Shown: positions 13,776-25,482 of the stretch, piece by piece | Numbering within the stretch: the stretch's first letter is position 1 | Layout: the number at the start of each line of letters is the position of its first letter | DNA from: Cardinalis cardinalis | Taxonomy: Eukaryota; Chordata; Aves; Passeriformes; Cardinalidae | DNA: 64,000 bases | Direction: 5' to 3' | Assembly (NCBI GenBank): GCA_014549065.1 | Contig: JACDOX010000058.1 | Location: forward strand, 1,364,001 to 1,428,000 | Program-made: the position numbers and the translations under genes | The notes under the pieces: generated by a model | Seen by the model: the letters and a program-made list of their open reading frames with translations, nothing else | The model's database searches: none | What the model was told of the DNA's origin: nothing

Positions 13776-15404
13776 CCATCCAGGTGCCACACANGGAGAT
13801 ATCTCCATTTGATGGAGATACATGGTGTAAGTTGTACACTGGGGACAGAGCCAAAAATCAGANTCCTTCCACTACCCACCAAATACCCAAGCTCATAACA
13901 ACAGCAGTGTTCAGAGCGGGAAAAACNAAAGAGAGAACTGAAGCAAACGCAGCAGAAAAACACGCTACCCCACATCAGTCCCCATGATCTAAATGGGTAT
14001 GCCAATTTGGGAAGGACNCGGGTCATCATTTGAGGCTGCCTGGAAGAGCAGGCAGGTGGGGAAAGTGTTGTGAGCAGCAACCCATCAGCACAACTTCCCA
14101 TATGGATAATGCTAGACTGCAGCNAGAAACATCACCAGCTATTGTCACTGCTCAAATCCACTGCCAGAGTGACACAATTCAAGGCCTCCCAGTACGACTG
14201 TTAGGTCTGGCCTGGTCTCTCCAGTTTCAGCCTGATTTCCTCACCACATGACAGAGCCCAGCAGCAATCACTCTTTTCCCTTGCTCTTTATTCACTCCCT
14301 CTTTTGTTTCCCTCAACCCTCAAGCTGAAAAGAAAAAAAAAAGGGAAAAAACCAAGACTGCTCAAGACCAGACAGNGACTAGACTGTTGCCATAAAAATA
14401 AATACAAGAGGAAGGGGTTTCCCTTTTCCAGCTGTTTAGACCATTCCTACTTTTGGTTGTAAAGCACCGATGTATTTGCAAATTCCTGCCAAACACAGCA
14501 GCCATTGATGCAAAAGTGGTGCAAGAAACAAAATGAGCACAGGATATGAACATAAAGCAAAAGATCACTTTGCTCCTCTCAAATAGTTGTGTTTGTGCTT
14601 CATTTGCTCAGGAAGACCAGCACTGTTAGGTGTTACTGAGTCTCTTGCTTTCAGTAAGAGCGTCCATGTCCTGTCCCTCTACCTGCAAAGTTCAGTGAGA
14701 GGTACCTGGTTCAGCTGCAAGTAAACACAGAGCCACAAACAGACCACAGGAAAGGTTGCCCGGGGTCCCTTATATTCCTTCTAGGAATACAGGNTCCTGC
14801 TAGGTCCTGAGCTTCAGCTGCTCTCCTCACTGCAAACTCCTGGAGGTCCTGTTTGATGGGAGCATCTCCCAGGGCATGCTCCTGCCCACTGCACTTCTCC
14901 CAGCTGCTCAGCCCCAGCCCTGCCTCTTCAGTATCCCCATGCTCCAGTAAATGGAGCCACAAGGGGAAAGTCTGCACACACNGACACGTTAAAAGAAGTG
15001 ACTGATCCCAAGGACTGGGAAGGGTTGTGGAAATCCCCACTAAGCAGCTGCTTTTGTGGCCTTTTCTCCCTATCCTGGGGATAGGCAACACAGCCCGGGC
15101 AATGTGTCTGCTTATTCTATTAAGAATCAGTAACTCTGGGCCCATCCTTCCCCTCCAGCTAGACTTTAACTTTTAAGACCAAGAATACAAAGGGATGGAA
15201 TGAAAGTCTCCTACAGCCTGTCAGTCTTGCTGTCCCACAAATTTATCCTATCAATTTATCACCTTCACTGCACTGATGTTTGTATTGAACATTAATTTGT
15301 TACGTGTCTGGGTACACAGCCCTGAACAGCCTGGGATGTTTTTGGAAACCAAAGCAACAGAGGTTCACTGAATGTGTGATTCCTCCAGATCTGTGCTCCA
15401 NTGG
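13776..15404. other. Spacer between two CR1 copies, no gene recognised
   Basis: Nothing recognisable was found between the two oppositely oriented CR1 fragments. The stretch holds short chance frames, a poly-A-like run near 14,333 and several single N positions. Confidence 0.6.
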
Positions 15405-16202
15405 AATAAAATGAAGGTTTGGATCTGCCTTAGTTTGAGAAGTGGGCCCATGGGAATCTCATGAGGTTTAACCAGACCAAGTGCAAGATGCTGCTCCTGG
15501 GTCAGGGTGACCCCTGGTGCCAATCCAGGCTGGGGAGGAACAGACCCAGAGCAGCCGTGCTGAGACCTGGGGGTGCTGTGGATGAGAAATGGGCATGTTC
15601 CAGCAATGTAGCCCAGAAAGACAAATATCTTGGGTTGCATCAAAGCCTCNTGGNCAGCAGGCTGAGGGGAGTGATTCTGCCATTCTGCTCTGCTCTGGTG
15701 AGACCCCACCTGCAGGGCTGTGTCCAGCTCTGGNGCCCTCAACACAGGAAGGACATCAACCAAGGAGCGAGTCCAGAGGATGTCACAAAGATGATCANAA
15801 GGATGGAGCACTTCCCCTATGAGGAAAGGATGAGTGAATTGGGATTGTTCAGCCTGGAGAAGAGAAGGCTTCAGGGTGACCTAATTGCAGTATCTGAAGA
15901 AAACTTACAGGAAAGATGGGTCAAGAATATTTACAAGGGCATGCAGTGCCATGACAAGGGATNATGGGTTCAAAGGAGAATAGGTTTAGGTTAGATATTA
16001 TGAAGAAATTCTTTACTGTGAGGGTGGTGAGACACTGCCACAGGTTGCCCAGAGAAGCTGCGGCTGCCCCGTCAAGGGAAGCGTTCAAGGTCAGGCTGCA
16101 CAGGGCTCTGAGCAGCCTGCTCCACTGGGAGCTGACCCTGCCCATGGCAGGGGACCTGGAATGAGACAAGTCCCTTCCAACCCAAACCATTCTATGATTC
16201 TT
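15405..16202 (+). mobile_element. CR1 LINE fragment, 5'-truncated, plus strand
   Basis: This CR1 copy ends with the typical avian 3' block (TCCCTTCCAACCCAAACC followed by ATTCTATGATTCTT). The plus-strand frame from 15,461 retains clear remnants of the ORF2 C-terminus: MRFNQTKCKMLLLGQ, LVRPHLQGCVQLW, PYEERMSELGLFSLEKRRLQ and GDLIAV. ORF2 encodes the endonuclease/reverse transcriptase that copies the element by target-primed reverse transcription. Only the last few hundred bases of coding sequence plus the 3' untranslated region remain, with insertions, frame breaks and ambiguous bases, so the copy is dead. The 5' limit is approximate. It is diverged from typical CR1 sequence and is therefore an older insertion. 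Confidence 0.93.
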
Positions 16203-19200
16203 CTGGAATACATCTGGAGCACCAAATACTTCTTACAGCTTTCTACCCCACTCAGGATCGAGGATATATTCACATTTCTGAGAGAGAACCCTGCTACTAC
16301 TTGGATACAACTTTCCCACTCACTCCAGCAGAAGCAGGTTTGAACCAAGGAGAAAAATGCAACTCACACCCTGCTGTGAAGACTGTTCAGGAAAAATGCA
16401 CTTTCATCTTTTAAAAATCAGACAAAATCAGATTTAATACAAAATGTATCTTATCCTTCCACATAACCAGCAACATGACATTAAATTTCTTGTGTCTCAT
16501 GATATTTTTAATGAGGGGGAGAAAACCAGACAAGTGCACTCCCCTTTCTCCAGTACTCCTTGTTATTCTTCCAGAACAATTCTTCAAAGGTACTGAGATC
16601 ACCGTATGTTACCTCCTTTTTGAAGGATCAGATACATTGCATCAAAAAGCATGCAGGAAAAGTTCTAGGGCATGAAACCAATTTTTGCACACTTTTATCT
16701 GGGTCAGCTTTTCTATTGATTCTGCAAATACTGTATCATTTTTTTAAAGTTAAGGGTTTTTTTAGTTTAAAAAGAAGAAAAAGAGAACATCAGAACTCAA
16801 GTCAAACATCCATCTCAGCCAAGGACTGGTTTTGTTGGGTGACTCCAAATCAAAAAGGTAGATTTTTTTATAATAAAATCCATCTAACAATGAAAGGGAT
16901 CTGGATTGACTTCTAAATTCAGTAAATGCCCTCTTCCCATACTGGGTCTATTTTCATTAAAACCATTAATACCATCTTTGCTGTTAGGTGTACAAAACTT
17001 AGCAACAGCTGACAACATCTAAGCAAGCTAACATGAAACAAACACATCAAAACCACTCAGACACATGTTTTAGCATTAATTCCTCCCTTCCTTTCTCTGC
17101 TCCTCTGCCAAGTTTTCCTCCATGGTTATGAACTATTTAGCACAGCGTCCAGCTTTACTTTGTGTTGTTTCAGCAACCCATGTGTGTCTTGAGGTGCCCT
17201 GAAATAGGAATAATAAGTAAGAACTGGCCTCAGGTGATATTCTGTATTAGGAGGAGACGACTTATTGCAGCCATCCTGAAGATCTGAATCAACTTCATCT
17301 GTACACACACACGGTAGATGCAGGAAGGACCCTTCCCAGAGGACTCCTACCAATGGGTGACAGTTCCTAGTAAGGACAACTCAGAAAATTTGCTTACCAT
17401 TCCAGATGACAGCAGAATATAATAAATAAAGTAGTGGGGAATGTCAATTAGGTTGGTGAAAATAAAGAGCAAAGGAACCGTCTCTCAAGTGCTTTTCCAG
17501 AATGGAATGCTTTTACTTCTGAGATACTTTTTGCATATTTTCATGGTGGTGTGATGCTGGGAACTCCACCACATTGTCCAAGAGCCTGTGGTGCTTCTGC
17601 TGGAATTTGGGCGCCTGCTTTGGCAAAACCTTGTTTCANAGGGATCTGGGCACATGGGAAGAGAGCCTGTGCACTTCCAAGTGAGAACTCAAGAGGGGTC
17701 TGACTAAGATAAGCATTTATTCCCTGGCTCTGGGACTCTCGTCTGGCATGTTCAAGATCCAGAGGATTGTCTGCACAGGTCCATCAGCATTTATACTCAC
17801 TTTTCCCAGTCTGGAGAGCTCAGATGGAAAGATGAGTAATCATTTCCATCACATCCACTGTGTGACCCATACAAAACCCCCAGCCTAACTGATTTCTGAC
17901 ACACAGANTATTAAACCCCAACACTTTCTAGCCATGATTTTACCCCATTAAGCCTTGTCCTCGTTAGGAACCCTGCCAGTCCTGCATGAGGCTGCTGGAT
18001 GCTGCCTCCAGCATTGCACATCAATAACCAAAGAGCTGCAGACAAGTGAGCTGCCCCCTCTGCAGCAGGGCTGGAAGTGCCTTTGCCCAAGGATGGCCCT
18101 GCTTCCCGAACGCCACCCTGCTGTACTCCATCCATGGCCCAAGTGCAGTTATTAATATACTTCTAATTGCAGGAATTATTGCTCTGTTACACTATGTCCT
18201 CTCTCTTCCCCCATGCATTAACTGGTTGCTTGGAGCTTTGCAATCCTTCAAAGAAAATGCTTTGAAAAATAAGACTGAGGAGGCTCACGTTAAATTGGGA
18301 AATGAGCACGCCTTGCTGGCTACCCTGAGAAACTAGGACAGGCTTCTCCCCACCAAATCTCCAGGTATCTCTGAGGCAGCAAGTCGGCACAATTCTTAAA
18401 ATACACACAGGCTGATTAAAGGCTGGCTTGCAGCACTCACCAGACCTGCAGCATTAGTGCAGGCTTTTAAAATCAAACAGACAGGATGATTTATGAAAGA
18501 AACCTTCTCCAAATGCAGGACTGCTTGCTGGACCCCCTTCCTTGCTCTCCCACCTCACAACACATCTAAAGCTCCCCTTGGGAAAGCCTGAGGTACCAAA
18601 GTGGGCACGAGCAGAGGTATCCACCCCTCGGACATCAGTCCAAATTCAAACCAGCAGCTGCTTCAGTGTTGAAGTTGGGTTGTAAACCACACTTTTCCAG
18701 GGTTCCTGACAACCAGCCTCCATCCTGCTTCATCCCTTNCTGGGAGATGCAGTGCAGATGTCTGAGGGGAAAGCGGAGGGCTGAGCAGGGACAGCTGGCC
18801 AATGGATCTCCAAAATGTCAGAGGAGACAACTGCAGAGCAGACTTTAAAACAAATGTCCCTTCCCAACAGGCCTCTTTCCCTGGGGGAAAGGTTTTCCCC
18901 TGCGTGTCACATCCCAGGCCCTCTCATTCATGTGCTTGCCTCACACTGCAAAGGCTTCATTAGTGGAGAGGAGCCGAGCGCTGCCGGGCCCTGCGCTCCC
19001 CTCAGGGATGGATAAATCCAGACTGAGTAACCAGCCTGGATCCCCCCTCTCCCAACAGGGGGAACAAGGGCTGCTGCCCTTCCACTGCCTGCCCCACCTT
19101 CCTCTCACATATCAGAGCACCCCCACGCCAAAATGAATTTAATACGGTGTTGTCATCCTGTCACTATGGATGAAGCAAAGCAATTCTAATAGTTTGGATT

Positions 19201-19770
19201 TATTTATGTCAGTNTAAATGCAGGCAAGGTTGCAAATCTGGCTTTGACTGAGCCCACCACACCCCAGCAGTGCAAAGTGCAGAGCCCAGCTGTGGCAGAA
19301 GGTGCCCTGGCAGGTACCACCCTGGCCATCACTGCTGGCTGCCCTTTCTGTGCCAGGCTCAGGCTGTGGCACTGCAATGCCCATGGGAGGNGGTGGGCTC
19401 CGGCTTCCCTCAGCACCATCACCCTGCACTGACACTCACCCCAAAACCTCAACCATGCAATCCAGCCAGCTCAGCTTACTAACACCTCCTCATTTAAATA
19501 TTTAGGGCACTTTGCCACAAATGCAGGTGCTTTTGTTCCTCTGCTCTTTCACGTGGACTTCACTAAACAGCTTTTGGCCATCTGTCCCACAGGGGACAGT
19601 TCAGCATCTTGAACAGAGGTATCAGGCACACATCAGGTTAATGGATGAATGTTAATGTACAAATATGCTGAACCTAAATGGACTCTGTTAAATGAGATTC
19701 AGAAATAACTACAGAAAATATAGTCAGACGTCACCAGAGAAACCTACTGGTAATGCAAATTCAAATTTAT
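16203..19770. other. Non-coding stretch, no gene recognised
   Basis: I see no gene or repeat here beyond low-complexity T and A runs (for example near 16,740-16,760). The stretch from 15,964 to 17,638 lacks single N positions, unlike most of the window. An AT-rich patch at about 18,140-18,185 has TTATTAAT and TAATTG cores but no other support for function. Confidence 0.55.
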
Positions 19771-19890
19771 ACAGAATCATAGAATAGTCTGGGTTGAAAA
19801 GGACCTTTAATTATGTATTAATTACAATTAAAATGGATTTTAGTCCAATCCTCTGCATATACACAACCTCTCAGTGAAGGAAACANTGGC
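19771..19890 (-). mobile_element. CR1 3'-tail scrap, minus strand
   Basis: The segment begins with ACAGAATCATAGAATAGTCT and GGGTTGAAAAGGACCTTTAA, the reverse complement of the CR1 3' end. It is followed by roughly 30 AT-rich bases not typical of CR1, then a block resembling the next part of the CR1 3' region (AGTCCAATCC). Only the 3' untranslated tail survives and no coding sequence is present. The right limit is approximate. Confidence 0.75.
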
Positions 19891-20818
19891 TCTAAAGGAC
19901 GTCCTATAAAGCAAATTAAGTAAACACCTTTAAACAAAGCTCAGCAACTCTCCAAATCCAGGCAAGGTAGTTACAGCTCTCTTTAGCCTGTACTTCATGG
20001 ATCTTCACAGCAGTCTGTGGCATCAGTCATAACTTTCCCATTTGTCCTTTGCAACATTATGACAACTTCTGAATAACTGTGAAGNACCACAGGTTTCTCA
20101 ACTGGAATATCCTCCACTGTCCCAAGGCAAACTGCACTGTTTGGATTTAATTTCTATTTATATGGCTGTGTTTTCCAGATGAAATGTGTGTTCTAAGCAA
20201 AAAACATACCCAGAGTCTTCACTGCCTTCATCCAAACTCAGACACGTGCTCTCACGTGTCCCACTGAAACAACCAGGGCCCCACCTGGTACCTCAAAATC
20301 CCTTAGAGCACTCTGCCCTTCAGGAAGCTCTGTAGTGCTCTGCCATGCTCACNACAGTGCTCAAAAATTTTATTCTTCATGGAGGCTGTATTTAAAAAAA
20401 ATTTCTACTGTCCTCATTGAGGTTTCACATTTTGGATATGTGACAAAGCAGACATTGTGTGCAAGGAAATATAAATTCTGACTGCACAAAACTACCCTAA
20501 AGCTAGAACTTCAGGATTGGATACAGACTGAATTTGACCCCTTGAATCAAATTGCTCAGATCTTCTCTGCTGCTAAAATAAAGGCAGAATTTTGTCCTGA
20601 AAGATTCCTGTCGCTCCTCAGTTTAAAGCAGAGTTTAACTAGAGACCTGTCAAGTTTCTAGTCCCCACCTCAGACAGCCTTGTCAAGTCACACAGTCAGC
20701 AAGAAGCAGCCAGGGAAGGGTTTTATTGTCAGGGAATGTAAACAAGTAACAGACAGTGCTGTTCATATATCTCAGGTTGGTGCATATAATTTTAATTAAA
20801 GCATTTATGTAAATACAG

Positions 20819-20826
20819 ATGCAAAT
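20819..20826 (+). promoter_or_regulatory. Octamer motif ATGCAAAT (POU factor site)
   Basis: A perfect octamer lies at the end of an AT-rich patch that also holds a forkhead-like TGTAAACA (about 20,738) and a TTTAATTAAA core. The clustering is suggestive of an enhancer. The motif alone is weak evidence. Confidence 0.3.
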
Positions 20827-22492
20827 CAGGTTCAGCANAGCATCTGACAAATTACTATCAAAGACCTGAGGCTATTGGCAAATTATCAGCATGAGCTCTC
20901 ATGATGTGAAGGTATGAAATCCAATCTTGGTCCAGACACTGTATATTTTATTTGGCTTAAGTTGGCAGTAAAGCACCATACTGATGCATATGAAAGAAGT
21001 TAAATAGTCTTCAATTTGAAAAAAGAGCACTGAGGAGGTAAACCAACATCCTTGTAATTTGTCCTTTAGACAGCCTGTGTCTAGCAAGAAAAAACCCTTT
21101 CTGCAACACCTACCAAAGAAACTCAAAGCATCTCTGAAATGTTAATTAATCCATACTCTCCCCAAGGGATATCTATTTTAAAGATGGTTATATGGAGCCT
21201 GCATTCATCTCTCATTTGCCAAAGGCTCTCAGGGGAAAAGCCACAGAGATCAAATCTGGACCTTGGCTGTGCTCCTCCACATTCTCATCACAAGACTTCC
21301 CCTTCACAAAAATCACAAGAACTCACTCACACCACAGAGGTGTGAACCTCTCTGGCCTAGATATCACTGCCTCAAAGTAGTGTTAACTTCAAAACCTTGT
21401 TTAACTTGCAAAGATGATTACAAGACAAGAAAAATAAGGGAAAACAAATCACAAGAGAAAAAACACCCACTCCCAACATTTGAAAATTGCAAGAATCTTT
21501 AGATCATAATGAAAGAATCTTTGGAAAATGAAAAGGTATGACCAAGGTAATCTTCACAGCAGTATCAGCAGCAACTTCTGCTACTTCTTCCCTCCAGGTT
21601 CAATTCCATCTTTAGGGCCTTGCAAGGGAAGAGCAATTCTCCTTCATTCAGAACCACCCAGNAGGACAATGCTTGGAAAGAGGCAATTGCTCCTAAGGTT
21701 TTAAAGCAGACTTAACTTGATCAACATCAATGATGTTTAAGTACATGCTTAACATTTTGCCCACAATACCCTCACACATTTCCCAGGGTATGAAATTCCC
21801 ACTGGCACTGACAGAAATGAAATCACATTTCCAATTTATTCGGAACAGATGCATTAAGTTCCTTGGAAACAATTGTTATTACTGGTGATGAAGAAGGAGA
21901 AAGAAACACAGTAAGGTTTGGAGTTACACAGGTACATTCACAGCGTGACAAAATGTGACATATACATGTCATAGCATTACTATGACAACAGTGTTTGGAA
22001 GATATGTAACCAGCATTTTGTAAGCATATGGTCATATCCTGGCCCCTTCCTGTGCTCAAAATGAAAAACAAAGCAGAGGGACAGGAGCTAAAGGCATGAA
22101 GCCACAGACTGGCCAGTTTGCATTCCTTTGTCCTGATATCAGTTATAATGACTGCACAGTCATTCAAATGCTTTGCTTATAGATCTGTTTATTTGTCTTC
22201 AGCATCTGGTTTCCAAAATACCCAAAAAACCTCCAAGAAACATATAGAAATAGCAAGTGTTGGTTTTGAACATTGGGACACNGGTGTGAATTCCTACAGT
22301 AACTGTGATTTTGTGGCTGCAGGGAGTATGTGGAAGAGGGGAACAAGAAATGNTGATGTAATTAAGGAAATACTTAAGGAGATACTGAGGTTGCACCTCC
22401 TGTTATCTGTTGGAACAGGCTAAATGTGAGAGATTTATGCTCCTGGAAACTGGACANCCCTGATTTCCATGGCTTTTAAGAGAACTTATGTA

Positions 22493-22541
22493 GCTATATA
22501 CATATGCACGTGTGTATGTGTATGTGTGTGTGTATGTGTAC
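22493..22541. repeat. TG/TA-rich microsatellite
   Basis: An imperfect alternating purine-pyrimidine tract of TATG and TGTG units, an ordinary microsatellite that may be polymorphic. Confidence 0.85.
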
Positions 22542-23538
22542 GAACCTTGCTGGAGAGCAGTTAACATTGCAAGCTCTGCTTCACCATAGCACATCTGCAT
22601 CTTTAATGGAGTACCTGCTCCAGNAAAATCATTTTCTGGGTCCCCTTTTCAAGAAGAAAAAGTGGNAAGTTTCACTGAAGTGAGGGGACACGTCAAAACT
22701 CTTACAAAGGATGAGACACCCCCCCCATACTTATTTTGGGAGAAAACCAAGCCAAAACCACAGCCTTACCATGTACTGGTTCCAAGTCAGGGCCCGAATA
22801 CCTAAAAGAAGCCAAGTTTGCCATTTTGACGATTTCTTGTTGATAATCACATCTCAGTAGACTTTTTTCTTATCTGATGACCTAATCAGGCNATTTCAAC
22901 AGATTGAATGATTGCACTAGTTTTGCCAAAAGCAGTAAGTGACTTGCAACATACAAGCAAACAGATAAATAAGAGACTTGCAGGTCTGATGCGGCCCCAG
23001 CTGGCACATCCTTAGGGAATTGTCTGGAAATCAGTGGTCCTACACAGTACTGAGAAGCTGAGCCGTGCAGGCAGCAACTCATTACCCAGGGACATGGGTG
23101 CACCAAAGGAGAGGACAGAAGGATACAGCTCCAACCAGGCTGTGGGAAAGATTTTAATTCCCTGCCTGACCTNGTGTAAACCATTTTTACTCTCCAGAGC
23201 TTCTTCACTTCATTCTTGTAACAAAACTTTTCCGTATCACAAATACTGGTATGGAAAATACCCAAGAGGATAAAAGGTGCTTGTATTTTAAAAATAGGAG
23301 ATCAAATAAGCACCAATAAACCACTCTCTCATCTGCTTCTCTGGTGAGGCTTGCAATAACCCTGAAGGCCTGAATAACCCTGTTCTTCTTGAGCAAAGAA
23401 ATGTGTAACTCTAAAATGCTGGGGAGGAAGAGAAGAGCAGTATTTCATCAAAGGACCTGTACTAGCAGTCTAACAACATAATCTCATGAAGGGAGCCAAG
23501 GATTAAAAATTGGTGTGGAAAGACACAGTAGGTAGTAA

Positions 23539-23570
23539 AAATACAACAGTATCCAAATACAACAGTATCC
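23539..23570 (+). repeat. Perfect 16-base tandem duplication
   Basis: The unit AAATACAACAGTATCC is present twice, head to tail and without mismatch. It looks like a recent local duplication with no evident function. Confidence 0.9.
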
Positions 23571-25415
23571 ATCTTTCAAAACTCAAGGGGTCTTGAAAGA
23601 AGGTGCTAGGAAGCAGGAAGGGAGTTGCTCTGTCCAAGAGGTAAAGTTGTGCCTTGTTTCTTCTGCCTATTTTTCCACCTTTTATTTTTGGATCTCGCAA
23701 CATTATCCAGCACTAGATGGCACATAGCTGGAGTAACAGCCACTGTGCCCTGCTCCAGAGCACAGCAGCAACACTGGAACCACCCTACAAAGAAGTANGG
23801 TAAGAGAGAACATGGAACATTCAAATGCATCTCTCACCTCTGTTTTACTTAGGAGGATTTGAAAACACACCTTCAGGAATTTAGAAGAACTGATTTCCCA
23901 GAAGTGCTCCAGCAGCAGAGGAGCCCCTGTGTGACCCCAAAGGCTTTGCAATGGGCAGGGCAGTGGTGCAGAGCCCGGCTGTGCAGGAGCCCAGCACCAG
24001 TCCCTGGCAGGCTGCAGAAAGGGCGGCTTCCCCAGCACAGGCACGCCTGCCTCACTCAGGAATCACACCTCTCCAGGCTTGGCCAGGACAGCTCTGCTGG
24101 CAGGAGTCTGAAGTGTAGGCACGGCTTAACCCCGAGCTATTTTCAGCAGGAGGCGGGGTGGGATGCAAGCTAACTTCCCAATATACAGTACAGCCTGTGT
24201 CGTAATGCAAAATCCAGCCTTTGTACCTTGCCACACAGAGCTGCTCCGTGCACTGCAGGTGGGGACCATCAGANGCTGTCAAGTAAGAGCCAAGATGCTG
24301 ATGCCATGAAATAAATGGTTTTATAAACCCCCCAACTGGACAGTTTTCATTGATACACAAACTCTAGATGAGCGCTGCTGTGGGCTCCATCACATCAGGT
24401 CAGTGCAGAAGGACCCAGCTATACAAGCAGGGCAGTCAAAAGGCCAATTTGCAGTCCTTAAGCCCAGGCAAGCACGATGCATAAACAGCATCACTGGAAA
24501 AAATGTGAAACTAACATATCTCAAAGGAGATTAAACTCTTCTGAAAAGGCCAGGTTTAGCAGGTCTCCCAGGACAGCCTGATCGCAGACTCAACCAGAGC
24601 CATTTTATTTGGCTGGCTGACCTGCTCTCCTGTTTCTGCCCATTAACTGGTTTTGCCCTCTCATCTCTTTATTTTAGGCCTGGATAACATTTTCCTGTGT
24701 CAGAATTTACTGTGACCCAAAGCAGCTACTGACTGGAGTAGCCACCAATCTAAACACANATGAAAACTTGAAATAACACTTCCAACCCTGAGTATCACCC
24801 CTGAGGACACAGGCAAACACAGTAATAGCTNATCAACAGCTGGTTTCTGCTAAAAATGCTAGAGACCTGCAAGTCCCAATGAACTCCCAGTACCCCATGG
24901 ACCACTTAGATGCCNAGATATTACTTCAAAGTCTAGACTTTAGAAACCACTTTTCATAAATCTGTACAATCATTTTTATCTTGACATGACTACATTGCCA
25001 GAAACAGAAAAGGAATTATGATTTGTAGCATCTTCTAAAGCACAGTCCAGTTCTCAGTCTGAAAGTGCTGAAATGAGGAATTTGCCCAAGACTGCAAATA
25101 CATTCTTTCTCCTTGGAAACGTAGCTCACAGGCAGAAGATACATCTGGAATTCCTCNGCTGCCAGCCACTGGTTTAGTTCATGTTATGATACCAAGAACT
25201 GAAAGCTGTTTCTACAGAGAACTCCTCCTTCTTCCAGTTGTTTCATAGGACAGAGTGAGTTTCTCTGTTAATGGAAGTGTTAATAATCACTATGTTTTCC
25301 CACATAATTGATACTTGATAACCAATGCCTTTGGCAATGGTAAGACATGACCCCCAACATTCTGCATTACNCTGATCTTTCCTCTCCTCAGGAAAAAAGA
25401 TTTTATATCTCTCAC

Positions 25416-25482
25416 CTGTGATTCAGCCTCAAACTCAGAGCTGGAGGAATCGTGTCTGTTTTGGAATGCAGACTCCTCCNAA
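25416..25482 (-). other. Candidate coding exon (minus strand), unknown gene
   Basis: On the minus strand this 67-base segment has an excellent acceptor (a C/T-rich tract ending CTTCTCCTTGGTAG) and the good donor CAG/GTGAGA. Two frames stay open. One reads EESAFQNRHDSSSSEFEAES and then Q, an acidic, serine-rich composition typical of disordered regions in real proteins. Its first full codon is TNG because of an ambiguous base, so a stop there cannot be excluded. I do not recognise the protein. The orientation agrees with the leftward unit inferred from base skew. Chance splice pairs around 60-70 open bases are expected in this much DNA, so support is modest. Confidence 0.22.

Noticed and set aside
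15461..15994. 177-codon frame as a host gene
   Set aside because: Its motifs are those of the CR1 ORF2 C-terminus, so it belongs to the retrotransposon fragment.
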